Source: Candidatus Avelusimicrobium intestinale
GTDB taxonomy: Bacteria; Elusimicrobiota; Elusimicrobia; Elusimicrobiales; Elusimicrobiaceae
Direction: 5' to 3'
NCBI GenBank assembly: GCA_902765225.1
Contig: CACWYV010000001.1
Span: 422,844-486,843, forward strand
DNA: 64,000 bases
Below the pieces are notes generated by a model, which saw nothing but the letters and a program-made list of their open reading frames with translations, made no database searches and was not told where the DNA came from. This document shows positions 1-8,356 of the stretch, in pieces. The first letter of the stretch is position 1. Each line of letters opens with the position of its first letter. The translations under genes and the position numbers were made by a program.

Positions 1-239
1 TCTATGATTGCGTATTCAATCCCTAATTGTTTGGCAATTTGCCGGACTTCCGTTAAATCCTCTTTTTCCGGCGATAAACAGGCGTTTTTTTGATGTTCTC
101 CTACCGGAACAGGCAAGGAAGGATCCCATACTTGCATGGTAGCCCCGATAACGCGGTATCCTTGTTGTTGAAGCAATACGGCGGTAGCGGCAGAATCCAC
201 CCCACCGCTTAAACCTACTAACACGGTCTCTTTTTCCAT
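1..239 (-). CDS. mnmA: tRNA-specific 2-thiouridylase MnmA (N-terminal part, cut by window edge)
   Basis: MnmA adenylates and thiolates U34 of Lys, Glu and Gln tRNAs in the cytoplasm. The visible residues (about 79) start [17 protein letters not shown], with the PP-loop ATP pyrophosphatase motif SGGVDS, then [19 protein letters not shown] and a region ending [10 protein letters not shown], which fits the family's N-terminus. Two in-frame ATGs are adjacent (242 and 239). The Shine-Dalgarno GGTGAGG leaves 2 nt before the first and 5 nt before the second, so I use 239. The rest of the gene lies before base 1. It follows the HD-GYP gene on the same strand after about 120 bp. Other PP-loop enzymes are possible, but the spacing after SGGVDS favours MnmA. 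Confidence 0.85.
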   Translation of the reverse strand, partial: MEKETVLVGLSGGVDSAATAVLLQQQGYRVIGATMQVWDPSLPVPVGEHQKNACLSPEKEDLTEVRQIAKQLGIEYAII

Positions 240-363
240 CATAACCTCACCAATTGAAAAATTGTACTTTAGGTTGAAAGCCAAAAGGACTCCTATATTG
301 TAGTATTTTTATCGCCCGAAAAGGTGGGGCGAACTGAGTGGCCGGGGACCTTTTGGGGTAAAA

Positions 364-1554
364 CTAAGATAGTTTTGTTTGATTAGTAGCAGAAGACGGT
401 TGCTGCGTTGGGTGGGGGGAAGAGACCGAGTACAACCGCTTAACGGAAGGATAAACTTTCAGAAACGCTTCTACGATGTTAGGGTCAAACGCCTGGCCGG
501 CTTGTTCGTTGATGTAAGCCAGGGCTTCCTCGGTTTTCCACGCTTTCTTGTACACGCGCGACACGCACAAGGCATCAAACACATCGGCTACGGTTACAAT
601 GCGGGCTTCCAGTGGGATTTCTTCTCCTTTAAGCCCTTTAGGGTATCCCGAACCGTTCCATTTTTCGTGGTGGAATAAACTCATCTTATATGCCATTTGT
701 AATACTTTGGAGTGCGCTCCTTCCAGAATGCGTCCGCCGTAAATAGTATGCGATTTCATTACTTCAAATTCTTCCGGGGTTAATTTACCGGGTTTAAGTA
801 AAATGTTATCGGCCAGTGCCACTTTGCCAATATCGTGTAACGGACTGGCATTTTTAATGAGTTCCGCTTCCGATTTGCTCATCCCCAACGCCAGAGCCAA
901 CAGGTAGGAAATAATGCTGATATTTTTGAGGTGTTGGCGGGTGTCGTGTTGGTCGCGGTATTCGGCGGTGACGGCCAGACGGTAAATCGTTTCCAACTGG
1001 GCTACGTGGACTTCCTCGTATAGTTTGGCAATTTCAATGGAACCCGAAGCGAGCGCCGCTAAAAGCCGTAATAATCCTTCATCGTTTTTATCAAATGGGG
1101 TTCCGTCCGATTTATTAGAAGCCTGAAAGACACCTAATACATCACCGGAGTTGTTTTTAAGCGGAACGGCAATCGTGGCGTGCGTGCGGAAAGCGGTAAC
1201 GATATCTACGTCCATAGAAAAGCGGGGGTCTTCGTAGGCGTTGGGTAAATTAATGGTTTGGCCGGTACGGGCAACCAAGGCGATAAAGCCCGCACTGTTA
1301 AGAGGGAGGCGGATTTCGGTATGTTCCAGGCCTTTTCCCTGTGCAATTTTGGACCAAAGTTCGTTGGTGTCTTCGTCTTTGAGGTAAATGGTACAACGAC
1401 CTACGTCTAACATGTGGGTGATTTGTTGAGCGATAATATCTAGCAGTTTATCCAGGTGCAATTCGGACGAAATGCGTGCGCCGAAATCTACTAACAAATG
1501 TAATTTTTCTTCTGCCGTCAGTTTGCCACTCTGCGCGGGCATGGGTTCTTGCAT
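364..1554 (-). CDS. GAF domain / HD-GYP phosphodiesterase
   Basis: Predicted cyclic-di-GMP phosphodiesterase of 396 aa with a sensory GAF domain (about residues 20-185) and a C-terminal HD-GYP domain (about 195-365). Visible metal-binding motifs are HDIGK (HD near 240) and HHEKWNGSGYP (GYP near 303-305). There is no membrane segment, so it is cytosolic. A longer reading from 1578 is possible, but the ATG at 1554 has AAAGG seven nt upstream and follows the GlcF-like stop by 4 nt, so 1554 is preferred. It is last in the GlcDE-GlcF operon, which suggests c-di-GMP or related signalling is co-expressed with the oxidase. The substrate is inferred from the family only. Confidence 0.88.
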   Translation of the reverse strand: MQEPMPAQSGKLTAEEKLHLLVDFGARISSELHLDKLLDIIAQQITHMLDVGRCTIYLKDEDTNELWSKIAQGKGLEHTEIRLPLNSAGFIALVARTGQTINLPNAYEDPRFSMDVDIVTAFRTHATIAVPLKNNSGDVLGVFQASNKSDGTPFDKNDEGLLRLLAALASGSIEIAKLYEEVHVAQLETIYRLAVTAEYRDQHDTRQHLKNISIISYLLALALGMSKSEAELIKNASPLHDIGKVALADNILLKPGKLTPEEFEVMKSHTIYGGRILEGAHSKVLQMAYKMSLFHHEKWNGSGYPKGLKGEEIPLEARIVTVADVFDALCVSRVYKKAWKTEEALAYINEQAGQAFDPNIVEAFLKVYPSVKRLYSVSSPHPTQQPSSATNQTKLS

Positions 1555-1558
1555 GTAA

Positions 1559-2854
1559 TTACCTTTTTGCGTGTACAATATGTTTCGCTTCTGCCGCCGG
1601 ATAGAATTGCTTTAGCAAACGATTCATTTCCAAAGCAGCCAGGCCCGATAACGTAAAAACGCTTTTTGTTTTCGTGCGGGCAATTTTTGCTACCGTTTTG
1701 AAATCAATTTCCGCTGCGCGATTGTGCAACGTAAACCCGTAACCGAAAGCCGGAATATCTGTATCGGTATAAGAACACTGTACAAAATTTTTTCCAAAAA
1801 GGGTAGATAAAATCTGTCGGGCTTGTGTAAAAGGTTTGCCCTGCCGTTCAAATAAAGCACCACATTCCAACTGTACCCGTTGGCGTGAGGGGACTTTTTC
1901 CGTAGCTGGCAGATAGTCAGTTACAAACCGGATTTGAGCGGCAAAACGGCGCGCGCGTTCTTCCCAGGCAGGTTGTCCGGACAAAACCTGTCCGGCGCGG
2001 GTTAGAAAAAGGTAAACATCTATGCTATCTGTAACTAAAGGTAATTTACCGTTTTCGGTGCGTTCATGGCGCTCTATCAGACGGCATAGCAAGCGGCGGC
2101 TTCTGGCCAAGTCGCCGTACACATATTCAAAGAGCCCGCTGGCTGTGTGACGCCAGACAAGGACCGGTTGTGGCAACAGCTTGTAAGTGTCGCGGGCTAA
2201 TTGCGGCAAAATCCATTCCGCTTCCAGAGAGGGAAGGTAGATGCACGCCGGGGGGGTAACTGCAAAGCGTGCCGCCTGCTTTACAACCGGAAAAAATTTA
2301 CGTTCCAAAGGAACCACTTGTTCCGGTAATAAATCATCCAACCGGGCCAACCACTTGAAGGCCGATAGCCGGGTTATCCGCAGCGTGCGCATGATTTGAA
2401 TAAGGTGGACCTTTCGTAAAAAAATTCCCAGCCGGGCGACAAGAGAAAACAAAAACGGATGTGAACCGCGCAGTTGCAAGAAAGATTGCAAGAACGAAGG
2501 CAATACGGATAAACGCAACATCCGGCGCATTTCCAACACGTGCTCGGCGGTGGGGATGTCTCCGGCGCACATCTGTTTACAGCGGCCGCATAATGTGCAA
2601 GATTCCAGTAAGGCCAGCAATGTTTTATCCGCTAACGAAGGTTTGATTTTTTGCTCCAACCATAAGCGCAGTAATTGGTTGCGGCCCCGCGGAGAAGTTG
2701 TTTCCCGAGGAAGAATTTGGTAAATCGGGCATACCGGTGCGCACATGCCGCAACGGTTGCAGTAGGAGACGGAATCGTATAGGTTGCGTTCGCCCATAGC
2801 CGTATGAATTTGATGTAATTGGTGCATGGATGTGTCTGTTTTGGGAGAGGTCAT
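1559..2854 (-). CDS. GlcF-like iron-sulfur subunit lacking CCG cysteines
   Basis: 431 aa. The N-terminal half has two [4Fe-4S] ferredoxin motifs: CNRCGMCAPVCP (C32, C35, C38, C42) and CTLCGRCKQMC (C86, C89, C92, C96). This matches the iron-sulfur subunit of glycolate/lactate-type oxidases, which pass electrons from the flavin subunit onward. The C-terminal half keeps the fold's landmarks, but the cysteines of both CCG domains are gone. The first CCG is replaced by ASG (238-240, before LFEYVYGDLARSRRL). The second is replaced near IPAFGYG (368-373), and the later NPGC by LSGL. The start overlaps the GlcDE stop as ATGA, so translation is coupled. It belongs to the family, but a normal glycolate oxidase function is uncertain. 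Confidence 0.78.
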   Translation of the reverse strand: MTSPKTDTSMHQLHQIHTAMGERNLYDSVSYCNRCGMCAPVCPIYQILPRETTSPRGRNQLLRLWLEQKIKPSLADKTLLALLESCTLCGRCKQMCAGDIPTAEHVLEMRRMLRLSVLPSFLQSFLQLRGSHPFLFSLVARLGIFLRKVHLIQIMRTLRITRLSAFKWLARLDDLLPEQVVPLERKFFPVVKQAARFAVTPPACIYLPSLEAEWILPQLARDTYKLLPQPVLVWRHTASGLFEYVYGDLARSRRLLCRLIERHERTENGKLPLVTDSIDVYLFLTRAGQVLSGQPAWEERARRFAAQIRFVTDYLPATEKVPSRQRVQLECGALFERQGKPFTQARQILSTLFGKNFVQCSYTDTDIPAFGYGFTLHNRAAEIDFKTVAKIARTKTKSVFTLSGLAALEMNRLLKQFYPAAEAKHIVHAKR

Positions 2855-4839
2855 CGGGTTTCCTCCTGAGGCCAGGCAAACACGTTATACGGGTCTACTT
2901 CCCGCTTGACGGCATTCCACAAGGGACTTTTTACGAGCGGTTGCGCAGGTAATGGGGATAATACCGTGCACGGCAGCGCATAGATTTTGAACGTTAGTTC
3001 CGTTACCATTCCCAACGTTCCCTGCGCCCCGGCAAAAAGCCGTATCAAATTATATCCGGCCGCGTTTTTGGTTAATTTCCCGCCATAGCGCACACTGGAA
3101 CCGTCTGCCAGTAATGCCCGAATGCCTGTTACGTGGGCGTAAAACCCCGGGAAACAGCCGGATGAAAAAGCTCCGCCCAGGGTGCCGGGTAGATCCGGTA
3201 AGACACTATACACCCCGTGCGAACGGAGCGTTTGCACCAAGGTGTGCAAAGGCACGCCCGCTTGAGCCATGACCATATAATTGGTCAAATCAATGTGAAT
3301 AATGCGGTTGAGCCCTAGTGTGGAAAGGGCGGGTTTGGTAGTTTGGAAAACTAAATTTCTCCCGGTAACGACTACGGAACGGCGTTCCTGCTGCGCTTTT
3401 TTAATTTGTTCGGATAATTGCAATAATTCCCCGGTTAGCGGAGCAGTAGTGCCGGCGGTTTTCAGATAATCGGGCGGAATAATTTTTAAAGGGTTGGCCA
3501 ACCCTTCCGGGTCAAAGGCGCGTTTGATACGGGCAAATAGATCCAAAGTAGCGCGGCTATACAAGTAAATCATCCGGTCACGTTTTTCTAAACCAATGCC
3601 GTGTTCGCCTGAAATAGTCCCGCCTTGTTCAATGCAGGATTGCAGTATGCCATGAACGGCTTGGCGCACCTGATTGGTGCGGACCGTATCACGCTCATCA
3701 AAGATAATTTGCGGATGAAAATTGCCGTCCCCCGCATGAAAAAGCAAGCTGGCCTTCACTTGGTGCCGGTGTAGAATTTCGCGCACTTGTAACAAGGTGC
3801 GCGGCAGTTGACTGCGCGGAACGGTACCGTCGCAGACCAGTACGTTGGGAGCCAACCGGGCCATTACAGCATAGGCAGCGCGGCGGCCTCTCCACAAACG
3901 GGCTCTTTCTTCCTCGTTGTTGGCCGGGATAAATTGTTGGGCTTGGTTCGCGCGGCAGACAGCTTGTAAAATTTTTTCCTCCTGGCCCAATAATTCCGGG
4001 GCATTGTCCAATTCCAGTAATAACACGGCTTGGGCATCTATCGGATATCCGGCTCGGGCAAAAGATTCAATGGCCCGGGCAGTCAATTGGTCCATGGCTT
4101 CCATGCAACGGGCAATCACGCCCCGCGCGACCAAATCGGAAACGGCTTGTACGCACGATTCTAACGAGGGAAATGTAATTAAATACGTTTTAACGGTGAC
4201 GGGTAACGGTAAAATTTTTACCTTTATCCGGGTGACAATTCCTAAGGTTCCTTCGCTACCGGTTAACACGCCAATCCAATCCGGGCCGGTTGTTTTCCGT
4301 TCCAGCAGCAGTGTCTCCCCGTTGGGAAGGACTACTTCCGCAGCCAAAATATGGTCCAGTGTGCCGCCGTATTTCAAGCACCGGGCTCCGCTGGCATTTT
4401 GAGCCATATTCCCGCCGATAGTACACGCTTTACTGCTGGCCGGATCCGGCGCGTAGAAAAATCCCAACGGTCGCAAATCGTGTTGCAATTGTTCGGTGAT
4501 GACGCCCGGTTCCACCCACGCACATTGGTTTTTAGTATCAATTTCTATGATGTGATTTAACGGAGCCAAATTCAGTATCGCTCCGCCGGAAGGCGCACTG
4601 CAACTTCCTGCGTGGTTAGTAGCCGCGGAACGCGCGACGAACGGAATGTGAAACTTATATAGAATTTTGACAATGGCAGCCACCTGCTCCGTGCGCTCTA
4701 CCGTTATTACCAGGTCCGGTTTGCCGCGCGAAAGCGAACAATCATAGGAATTGAGCAATAAAGCCAGTTCATCCGTTTGCACATTGGATGACCCTACCTC
4801 TTGTTTCAAAGCTAATTTGGCTTCCAAAGGAATCAGCAT
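2851..4839 (-). CDS. FAD-linked oxidase, GlcD-GlcE fusion
   Basis: 662 aa. Residues about 45-190 form a PCMH-type FAD-binding domain (GNMAQNASGA, APDPASSKACTIGG). Residues about 225-465 form the FAD-oxidase C-terminal domain with GTISGEHGIGLEKR and RIKRAFDPEGLANP, as in glycolate or D-lactate dehydrogenase GlcD. Residues about 480-640 are a second PCMH half (GTLGGAFSSGC, GGKLTKNAAGYNL, GAQGTLGMVTELTFK), which is the GlcE pattern. GlcD and GlcE are separate genes in Escherichia coli, so this is a fused flavin subunit. It feeds electrons to the GlcF-like protein encoded next (4-nt overlap). The exact 2-hydroxyacid substrate cannot be read from the sequence. A TATACT box 4 nt before the ATG and no clear ribosome site suggest a very short leader. 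Confidence 0.85.
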   Translation of the reverse strand: MLIPLEAKLALKQEVGSSNVQTDELALLLNSYDCSLSRGKPDLVITVERTEQVAAIVKILYKFHIPFVARSAATNHAGSCSAPSGGAILNLAPLNHIIEIDTKNQCAWVEPGVITEQLQHDLRPLGFFYAPDPASSKACTIGGNMAQNASGARCLKYGGTLDHILAAEVVLPNGETLLLERKTTGPDWIGVLTGSEGTLGIVTRIKVKILPLPVTVKTYLITFPSLESCVQAVSDLVARGVIARCMEAMDQLTARAIESFARAGYPIDAQAVLLLELDNAPELLGQEEKILQAVCRANQAQQFIPANNEEERARLWRGRRAAYAVMARLAPNVLVCDGTVPRSQLPRTLLQVREILHRHQVKASLLFHAGDGNFHPQIIFDERDTVRTNQVRQAVHGILQSCIEQGGTISGEHGIGLEKRDRMIYLYSRATLDLFARIKRAFDPEGLANPLKIIPPDYLKTAGTTAPLTGELLQLSEQIKKAQQERRSVVVTGRNLVFQTTKPALSTLGLNRIIHIDLTNYMVMAQAGVPLHTLVQTLRSHGVYSVLPDLPGTLGGAFSSGCFPGFYAHVTGIRALLADGSSVRYGGKLTKNAAGYNLIRLFAGAQGTLGMVTELTFKIYALPCTVLSPLPAQPLVKSPLWNAVKREVDPYNVFAWPQEETR

Positions 4840-4898
4840 ACACAGTATATCTTCTGTTTAAATTTGCTACACTATATTATATTATTTGTGCGGGCAAA

Positions 4899-5693
4899 AT
4901 GTTTATGTTCTCATCCAAAAAGAAGAAACGCTTGGTGGTAGTAGGAGACATCCACGGTCAGTTTGAGCCGTTTGTGTCTATCTTGCAGCATGCCAAACTG
5001 ATTGACGATAAACTCAATTGGACGGGCTCGCACGATTCGCTGATTCAAATGGGGGATGTGTTTGACCGCGGGCCCCGGGCCAAAGAGGCGGATGAACTGT
5101 TGGATAAAATCCAAAAGCAAGCAGCGAATTCCAGCGGGGAAGTAATTCGTTTGGTGGGAAATCACGAATTAGAAATTTTACTATCCAATTTCTCCATTTC
5201 CGGTTTAAAAGGGGAAGAAGCCGTTGCCTTGCGTGATAAATTGACGGAGAAAGTATTATCCGGCGAATGGCGCGGAGCATACGCCTACAAAGGTTTTCTG
5301 TTTACCCACGCGGGGGTAACGCGGCGGTTGTATAAAATTTTTCAAATGCAGTTGGAAGATGCCAACGCGTACAACGTAGCCGTGTTAATCAATTTAATTT
5401 TCCGGGAATCTATTAAACATCAGTTCTTCAAACACCCTATTTTCAATATCAGTGTCAGCCGTAGCGGTATGGATAAATTCGGTGGAATTTTTTGGGAGGA
5501 TCTAACGGACTTGGTTCACTCGTATACCCAAAGTCCGATATGGCAGGTGATCGGTCATACGCAGGTGGACCATATTGTGGTGGATTCCAAGTCTCATTTC
5601 ATCCCTGTGGATGTAGGACTGCACCGGAAAATGCAGTACATCGTTATTGAAGATACCGACCGTCCGCTCATTTGCGAAGTTCCCCGTCCGTAA
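4899..5693 (+). CDS. PPP-family metallophosphoesterase (Shewanella-like type)
   Basis: 264 aa calcineurin-like phosphatase. The ordered metal-binding motifs are GDIHGQ, GDVFDRG, GNHE, THAG and GHT, the signature of PPP-type serine/threonine phosphatases. The spacing and the VVVGDIHGQ start resemble the Shewanella-like subgroup. No signal peptide is seen, so it is probably cytosolic. An open frame continues upstream to 4788, but that part overlaps the divergent oxidase gene and is not needed. ATG 4899 or 4905 starts just before a basic stretch (SSKKKKRLVVV). A TATATT/TATTAT-rich stretch at 4871-4886 may be its promoter. The substrate is unknown. The queH gene follows 23 bp downstream. Confidence 0.85.
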   Translation: MFMFSSKKKKRLVVVGDIHGQFEPFVSILQHAKLIDDKLNWTGSHDSLIQMGDVFDRGPRAKEADELLDKIQKQAANSSGEVIRLVGNHELEILLSNFSISGLKGEEAVALRDKLTEKVLSGEWRGAYAYKGFLFTHAGVTRRLYKIFQMQLEDANAYNVAVLINLIFRESIKHQFFKHPIFNISVSRSGMDKFGGIFWEDLTDLVHSYTQSPIWQVIGHTQVDHIVVDSKSHFIPVDVGLHRKMQYIVIEDTDRPLICEVPRP

Positions 5694-5716
5694 AATTTCT
5701 TTCCGTTCCGACGACT

Positions 5717-6283
5717 ATGGGATACCGAAAATTACTTGTACTTTCTTGCTGTGCGCCGTGTTCCTGTGCTGCTATTAAACATCTTGTGCAAAGCGGTACG
5801 GCGGTGACGGTGCTATTTTATAATCCCAATATTTTCCCGCAAACCGAATATGAAAAACGGCGTGACGAACAAGCGCGCGTATGCCGGGCCTTGGGCGCAC
5901 AGTTTGCGGAACTCCCGTATGAACCTGCGGTATGGGAGAAAGCCGTTTGCGGTTTGGAAAATGAACCGGAACGCGGGAAGCGGTGTGCGGTGTGTTTTTA
6001 TATGCGTTTATGCAAGGCGCAGGAATATGCCAAAGAACATCATTTTGATGCGTTGACTTCGGTGTTGGGGGTATCGCGTTATAAAGATTTAGGACAAGTC
6101 AACGCGGCTGCCCGCCGGGCTTGGATAAAGGTGGGAAAACCTTATTGGGCACGGGATTGGCGCAAAGACGGGTTGGAAGAATTGCGCCGTGCGCTCATCA
6201 AAGAATTTCAGTTGTATCAGCAAACGTACTGCGGCTGCAAGTATAGCCGGGCGAACCGACCGGGTAAGCCGCTTCAGCAATAG
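5717..6283 (+). CDS. queH: Epoxyqueuosine reductase QueH
   Basis: 188 aa. QueH performs the last step of queuosine synthesis, reducing epoxyqueuosine in tRNA. The family's cysteine pattern is present: CCAPC near the N-terminus (SCCAPCSCAAIKHL), CAVCFYMRL in the middle and TYCGC near the end; these ligate the iron-sulfur cluster and a second metal. The phrase VLFYNPNIFPQTEYEKR is also typical. A TTG at 5672 would lengthen the frame into the phosphatase gene; the ATG at 5717 begins immediately before the conserved LLVLSCCAPC, so I take that. No strong ribosome site is visible. Confidence 0.92.
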   Translation: MGYRKLLVLSCCAPCSCAAIKHLVQSGTAVTVLFYNPNIFPQTEYEKRRDEQARVCRALGAQFAELPYEPAVWEKAVCGLENEPERGKRCAVCFYMRLCKAQEYAKEHHFDALTSVLGVSRYKDLGQVNAAARRAWIKVGKPYWARDWRKDGLEELRRALIKEFQLYQQTYCGCKYSRANRPGKPLQQ

Positions 6284-6314
6284 TTGAGAATCAGATAGCC
6301 GAATTTAGATGTGA

Positions 6315-7427
6315 TTAACCAAACAACTCTTTAAAAAAACTTTTCTTGCCGCCTGTTTCTTTGGCCAGTTCTTCCAAAAGTTCTTTTTGCCGGGTCGTTG
6401 GTTTTTTGGGTACTTCAATTTGGATGTTGACCCGCAAATCCCCAAATCCTTTCTTGCCGAGTTTGGGCATCCCGTTACCTTGCATTTTTAATACGGAACC
6501 AAATTGCGTGCCTTTGGGAATATCCAGTTCCACTTCTTTGCCTTCAATAGTAGGTACTTTGATGCTACCGCCCAGCACGGCCTGCGGATACGTGATTTGT
6601 GCATCTAAAACTAGATCGTCGCCTTCGCGGCGGAAAATTTTATGTTCTTTAACGTGTACTTCTACATACAAATCACCAAAGCCGCCGCCGTTTGTGCCAA
6701 TATCTCCGCCGTTGGATACACGCAACGTAACCCCGCTGCGTACACCGGCGGGAACTTTCACCGTAATCTTTTCTTTGACCCGTTGGGTACCGCTGCCTCG
6801 GCAAGCGCTGCACGGTTTTTCCACAACCGTTCCTCTGCCGCCACAGTCGGGGCAGACTTGACGCATGCTGAAAAATCCTTGGGAGTACGTTACTACACCG
6901 GATCCTCCGCACGAGCGGCATGTTTTGCGCGCACTTCCCGGTGCGGCCCCGGATCCGTCACAGGCGGAACAGTTATCCAGACGGGTATATTCCACGGGGA
7001 TTTCTTTGCCGGCAAATGCTTCTTCCAACGTGAGGGTAACATCCCATTTTAGATCTTCCCCGCGTTGGGGCCGCGGCGCACCGCGGCGCGTACCGCCAAA
7101 ACCGCCACCAAAGACGTCACCAAATACAGAACTGAAAATGTCGCCGATGTCCCCAAAACCGTTGGCATTAAATCCGCCAAATCCACCGGCTCCGGCTACG
7201 CCTTCATGACCGTATTGGTCGTACATTTGCTTTTTTTGCGGGTCGGACAAGACGGAAAACGCCTCATTGACTTTCTTAAACTGCTCCTCGGCTTGTTTGT
7301 CGCCGGGGTTGCGGTCGGGGTGATATTTCATGGCCTGTTTGCGAAAGGCCGATTTGATTTCTGACTCGGTGGCGCTACGCTCAATGCCGAGGATTTTGTA
7401 ATAGTCTTCTTTCATGGTTGTGGGCAT
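6315..7427 (-). CDS. dnaJ: Chaperone protein DnaJ
   Basis: 370 aa Hsp40 co-chaperone that stimulates DnaK and delivers unfolded substrates. It has an N-terminal J domain with HPD (KYHPDRNPGD), a Gly/Phe-rich linker (about 75-115) and four CxxCxGxG zinc repeats (CSACDGSG, CRSCGGSG, CPDCGGRG, CSACRGSG). A C-terminal substrate-binding domain follows. Length is normal. MPTT and an internal MKEDYY four codons later are both possible starts; neither has a convincing ribosome site. It is divergent from rplU, and a candidate promoter lies at 7448-7476. No dnaK or grpE is nearby. Confidence 0.97.
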   Translation of the reverse strand: MPTTMKEDYYKILGIERSATESEIKSAFRKQAMKYHPDRNPGDKQAEEQFKKVNEAFSVLSDPQKKQMYDQYGHEGVAGAGGFGGFNANGFGDIGDIFSSVFGDVFGGGFGGTRRGAPRPQRGEDLKWDVTLTLEEAFAGKEIPVEYTRLDNCSACDGSGAAPGSARKTCRSCGGSGVVTYSQGFFSMRQVCPDCGGRGTVVEKPCSACRGSGTQRVKEKITVKVPAGVRSGVTLRVSNGGDIGTNGGGFGDLYVEVHVKEHKIFRREGDDLVLDAQITYPQAVLGGSIKVPTIEGKEVELDIPKGTQFGSVLKMQGNGMPKLGKKGFGDLRVNIQIEVPKKPTTRQKELLEELAKETGGKKSFFKELFG

Positions 7428-7447
7428 ATGTAAAATCTATATACTAT

Positions 7448-7476
7448 ATTCTATTAAATTTTGGGCTTTTGGTAAA
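7448..7476 (-). promoter_or_regulatory. Candidate dnaJ promoter
   Basis: On the minus strand TTTACC and TAGAAT are separated by 17 nt, matching sigma-70-type -35 (4 of 6) and -10 (5 of 6) boxes about 20 nt before the dnaJ ATG. I see no CIRCE inverted repeat. Confidence 0.5.
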
Positions 7477-7533
7477 AATAGTATAATTAACGTATCCTCT
7501 GTGGGTGGAGGGTATTTCTTCCAAAAAGTGATT

Positions 7534-7561
7534 TTGTTTCCCCCTTCATTTATGCTATAAT
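7534..7561 (+). promoter_or_regulatory. rplU promoter with extended -10
   Basis: TTGTTT, 16 nt, TATAAT, with TGC directly before the -10 (TGCTATAAT), giving an extended -10. It lies about 48 nt before the rplU start. Confidence 0.65.
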
Positions 7562-7567
7562 TATAGT

Positions 7568-7598
7568 AGCGAAATTTCCCTAAACGGAAAATTTCGCT
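7568..7598 (+). promoter_or_regulatory. Leader hairpin upstream of rplU
   Basis: The arms AGCGAAATTTCC and GGAAAATTTCGCT pair over about 12 bp with one bulge around the loop CTAAAC. It lies in the 5' untranslated region, 11 nt before the L21 start, with the weak GGA ribosome site just after it. L21 operons in other bacteria carry autoregulatory leaders, so this may be one; that role is inference. Confidence 0.5.
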
Positions 7599-7609
7599 GG
7601 AAAAAACTT

Positions 7610-7918
7610 ATGTACGCAATTATTGAAACTGGTGGAAAACAGTACTGGGTAAAACCCGGTCAAGATCTGCAGGTTGAAAAACTGGACGCGAAAGCGGGAG
7701 ACACCGTAGAACTGAAAGTTCTGTGGGCCGCTGACGAAGACAGTACCTCAGCAGATACCAAAGCCGCGCAAGCGGCCAAGGTCACCGCTCAGGTGGTTAA
7801 ACATCTGAGAGGTCAAAAAGTGATTGTCTATAAACGTCGCCCGAAAAAAGGGTACGAACGCACCCAAGGGCACAGACAATACTTAACGCAAATTAAAATC
7901 ACGGATATCCAGTTATAA
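7610..7918 (+). CDS. rplU: Ribosomal protein L21
   Basis: 102 aa. It begins MYAIIETGGKQYWVKPGQ and contains VVKHLRGQKVIVYKRRPK and GYERTQGHRQ, the conserved core of bL21, which binds 23S rRNA in the large subunit. Length is normal, with a small Ala/Ser/Thr-rich insert near residues 45-60. It heads the usual rplU-rpmA-obg order; L27 starts 15 nt downstream. Confidence 0.97.
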   Translation: MYAIIETGGKQYWVKPGQDLQVEKLDAKAGDTVELKVLWAADEDSTSADTKAAQAAKVTAQVVKHLRGQKVIVYKRRPKKGYERTQGHRQYLTQIKITDIQL

Positions 7919-7933
7919 ATCGGGAGATAAACC

Positions 7934-8308
7934 ATGGCACATACAAAAGCACAAGGTTCTTCCTCTAACGGAAGAGACAGCCACGGCCAACGTTTAGGTA
8001 TTAAACGCTACGGCTCCCAGTTTGTAAATGCTGGGGAAATCATCGTGCGCCAGCGTGGTACCAAATTCTTGCCCGGTACCAATGTTACGCGCAGCAGTGA
8101 TGACAGCCTTTTCGCCCGCGTAAGCGGTGTGGTTACCTTTGAATGGGTAAGAAGAGGCAAACAACAAATTTCCGTGTACCCCAAAGTTGCGGAAACCAAA
8201 GCAGCCAAAAAAGCGCCTGTAAAAAAAGCGGCGGCCAAAAAGCCCGCTGCCAAAAAGGCACCCGCTAAAAAAGCAGCCAAACCGGCCGCCGAGAAAGCGG
8301 ACAAATAA
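7934..8308 (+). CDS. rpmA: Ribosomal protein L27 with Lys/Ala-rich tail
   Basis: 124 aa. Residues 1-85 are a standard bL27 ([32 protein letters not shown]), which reaches the peptidyl transferase centre. A further tail of about 35-40 residues consists of AKKAP/AAKKPA-type repeats, similar in composition to histone-H1-like tails. Typical L27 proteins stop near residue 85, so the tail is an extension. It carries no N-terminal peptide that would need removal by a Prp-type protease. The ribosome site GGGAGA precedes the ATG. A strong intrinsic terminator follows 15 nt after the stop. Confidence 0.95.
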   Translation: MAHTKAQGSSSNGRDSHGQRLGIKRYGSQFVNAGEIIVRQRGTKFLPGTNVTRSSDDSLFARVSGVVTFEWVRRGKQQISVYPKVAETKAAKKAPVKKAAAKKPAAKKAPAKKAAKPAAEKADK

Positions 8309-8322
8309 ATTTTTGGCCATAC

Positions 8323-8353
8323 AAAGCGGCAGGGGTTATCCTGCCGCTTTTTT
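8323..8353 (+). terminator. Intrinsic terminator after rpmA
   Basis: AAAGCGGCAGG / CCTGCCGCTTT stem (11 bp) with a GGTTAT loop and a T6 run. It lies between rpmA and the small ORF and obg, so it may attenuate rather than fully separate them. Confidence 0.85.
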
Positions 8354-8356
8354 GTT

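Noticed and set aside
240..363. Terminator hairpin AAAAGGT...ACCTTTT after the HD-GYP gene
   Set aside because: A 7-bp stem with a long loop and no T-run on the minus strand; too weak to call.
7994..8320. Minus-strand frames opposite rpmA
   Set aside because: They are the reverse reading of the Lys/Ala repeats of L27 and give Phe/Gly/Arg-rich low-complexity peptides.
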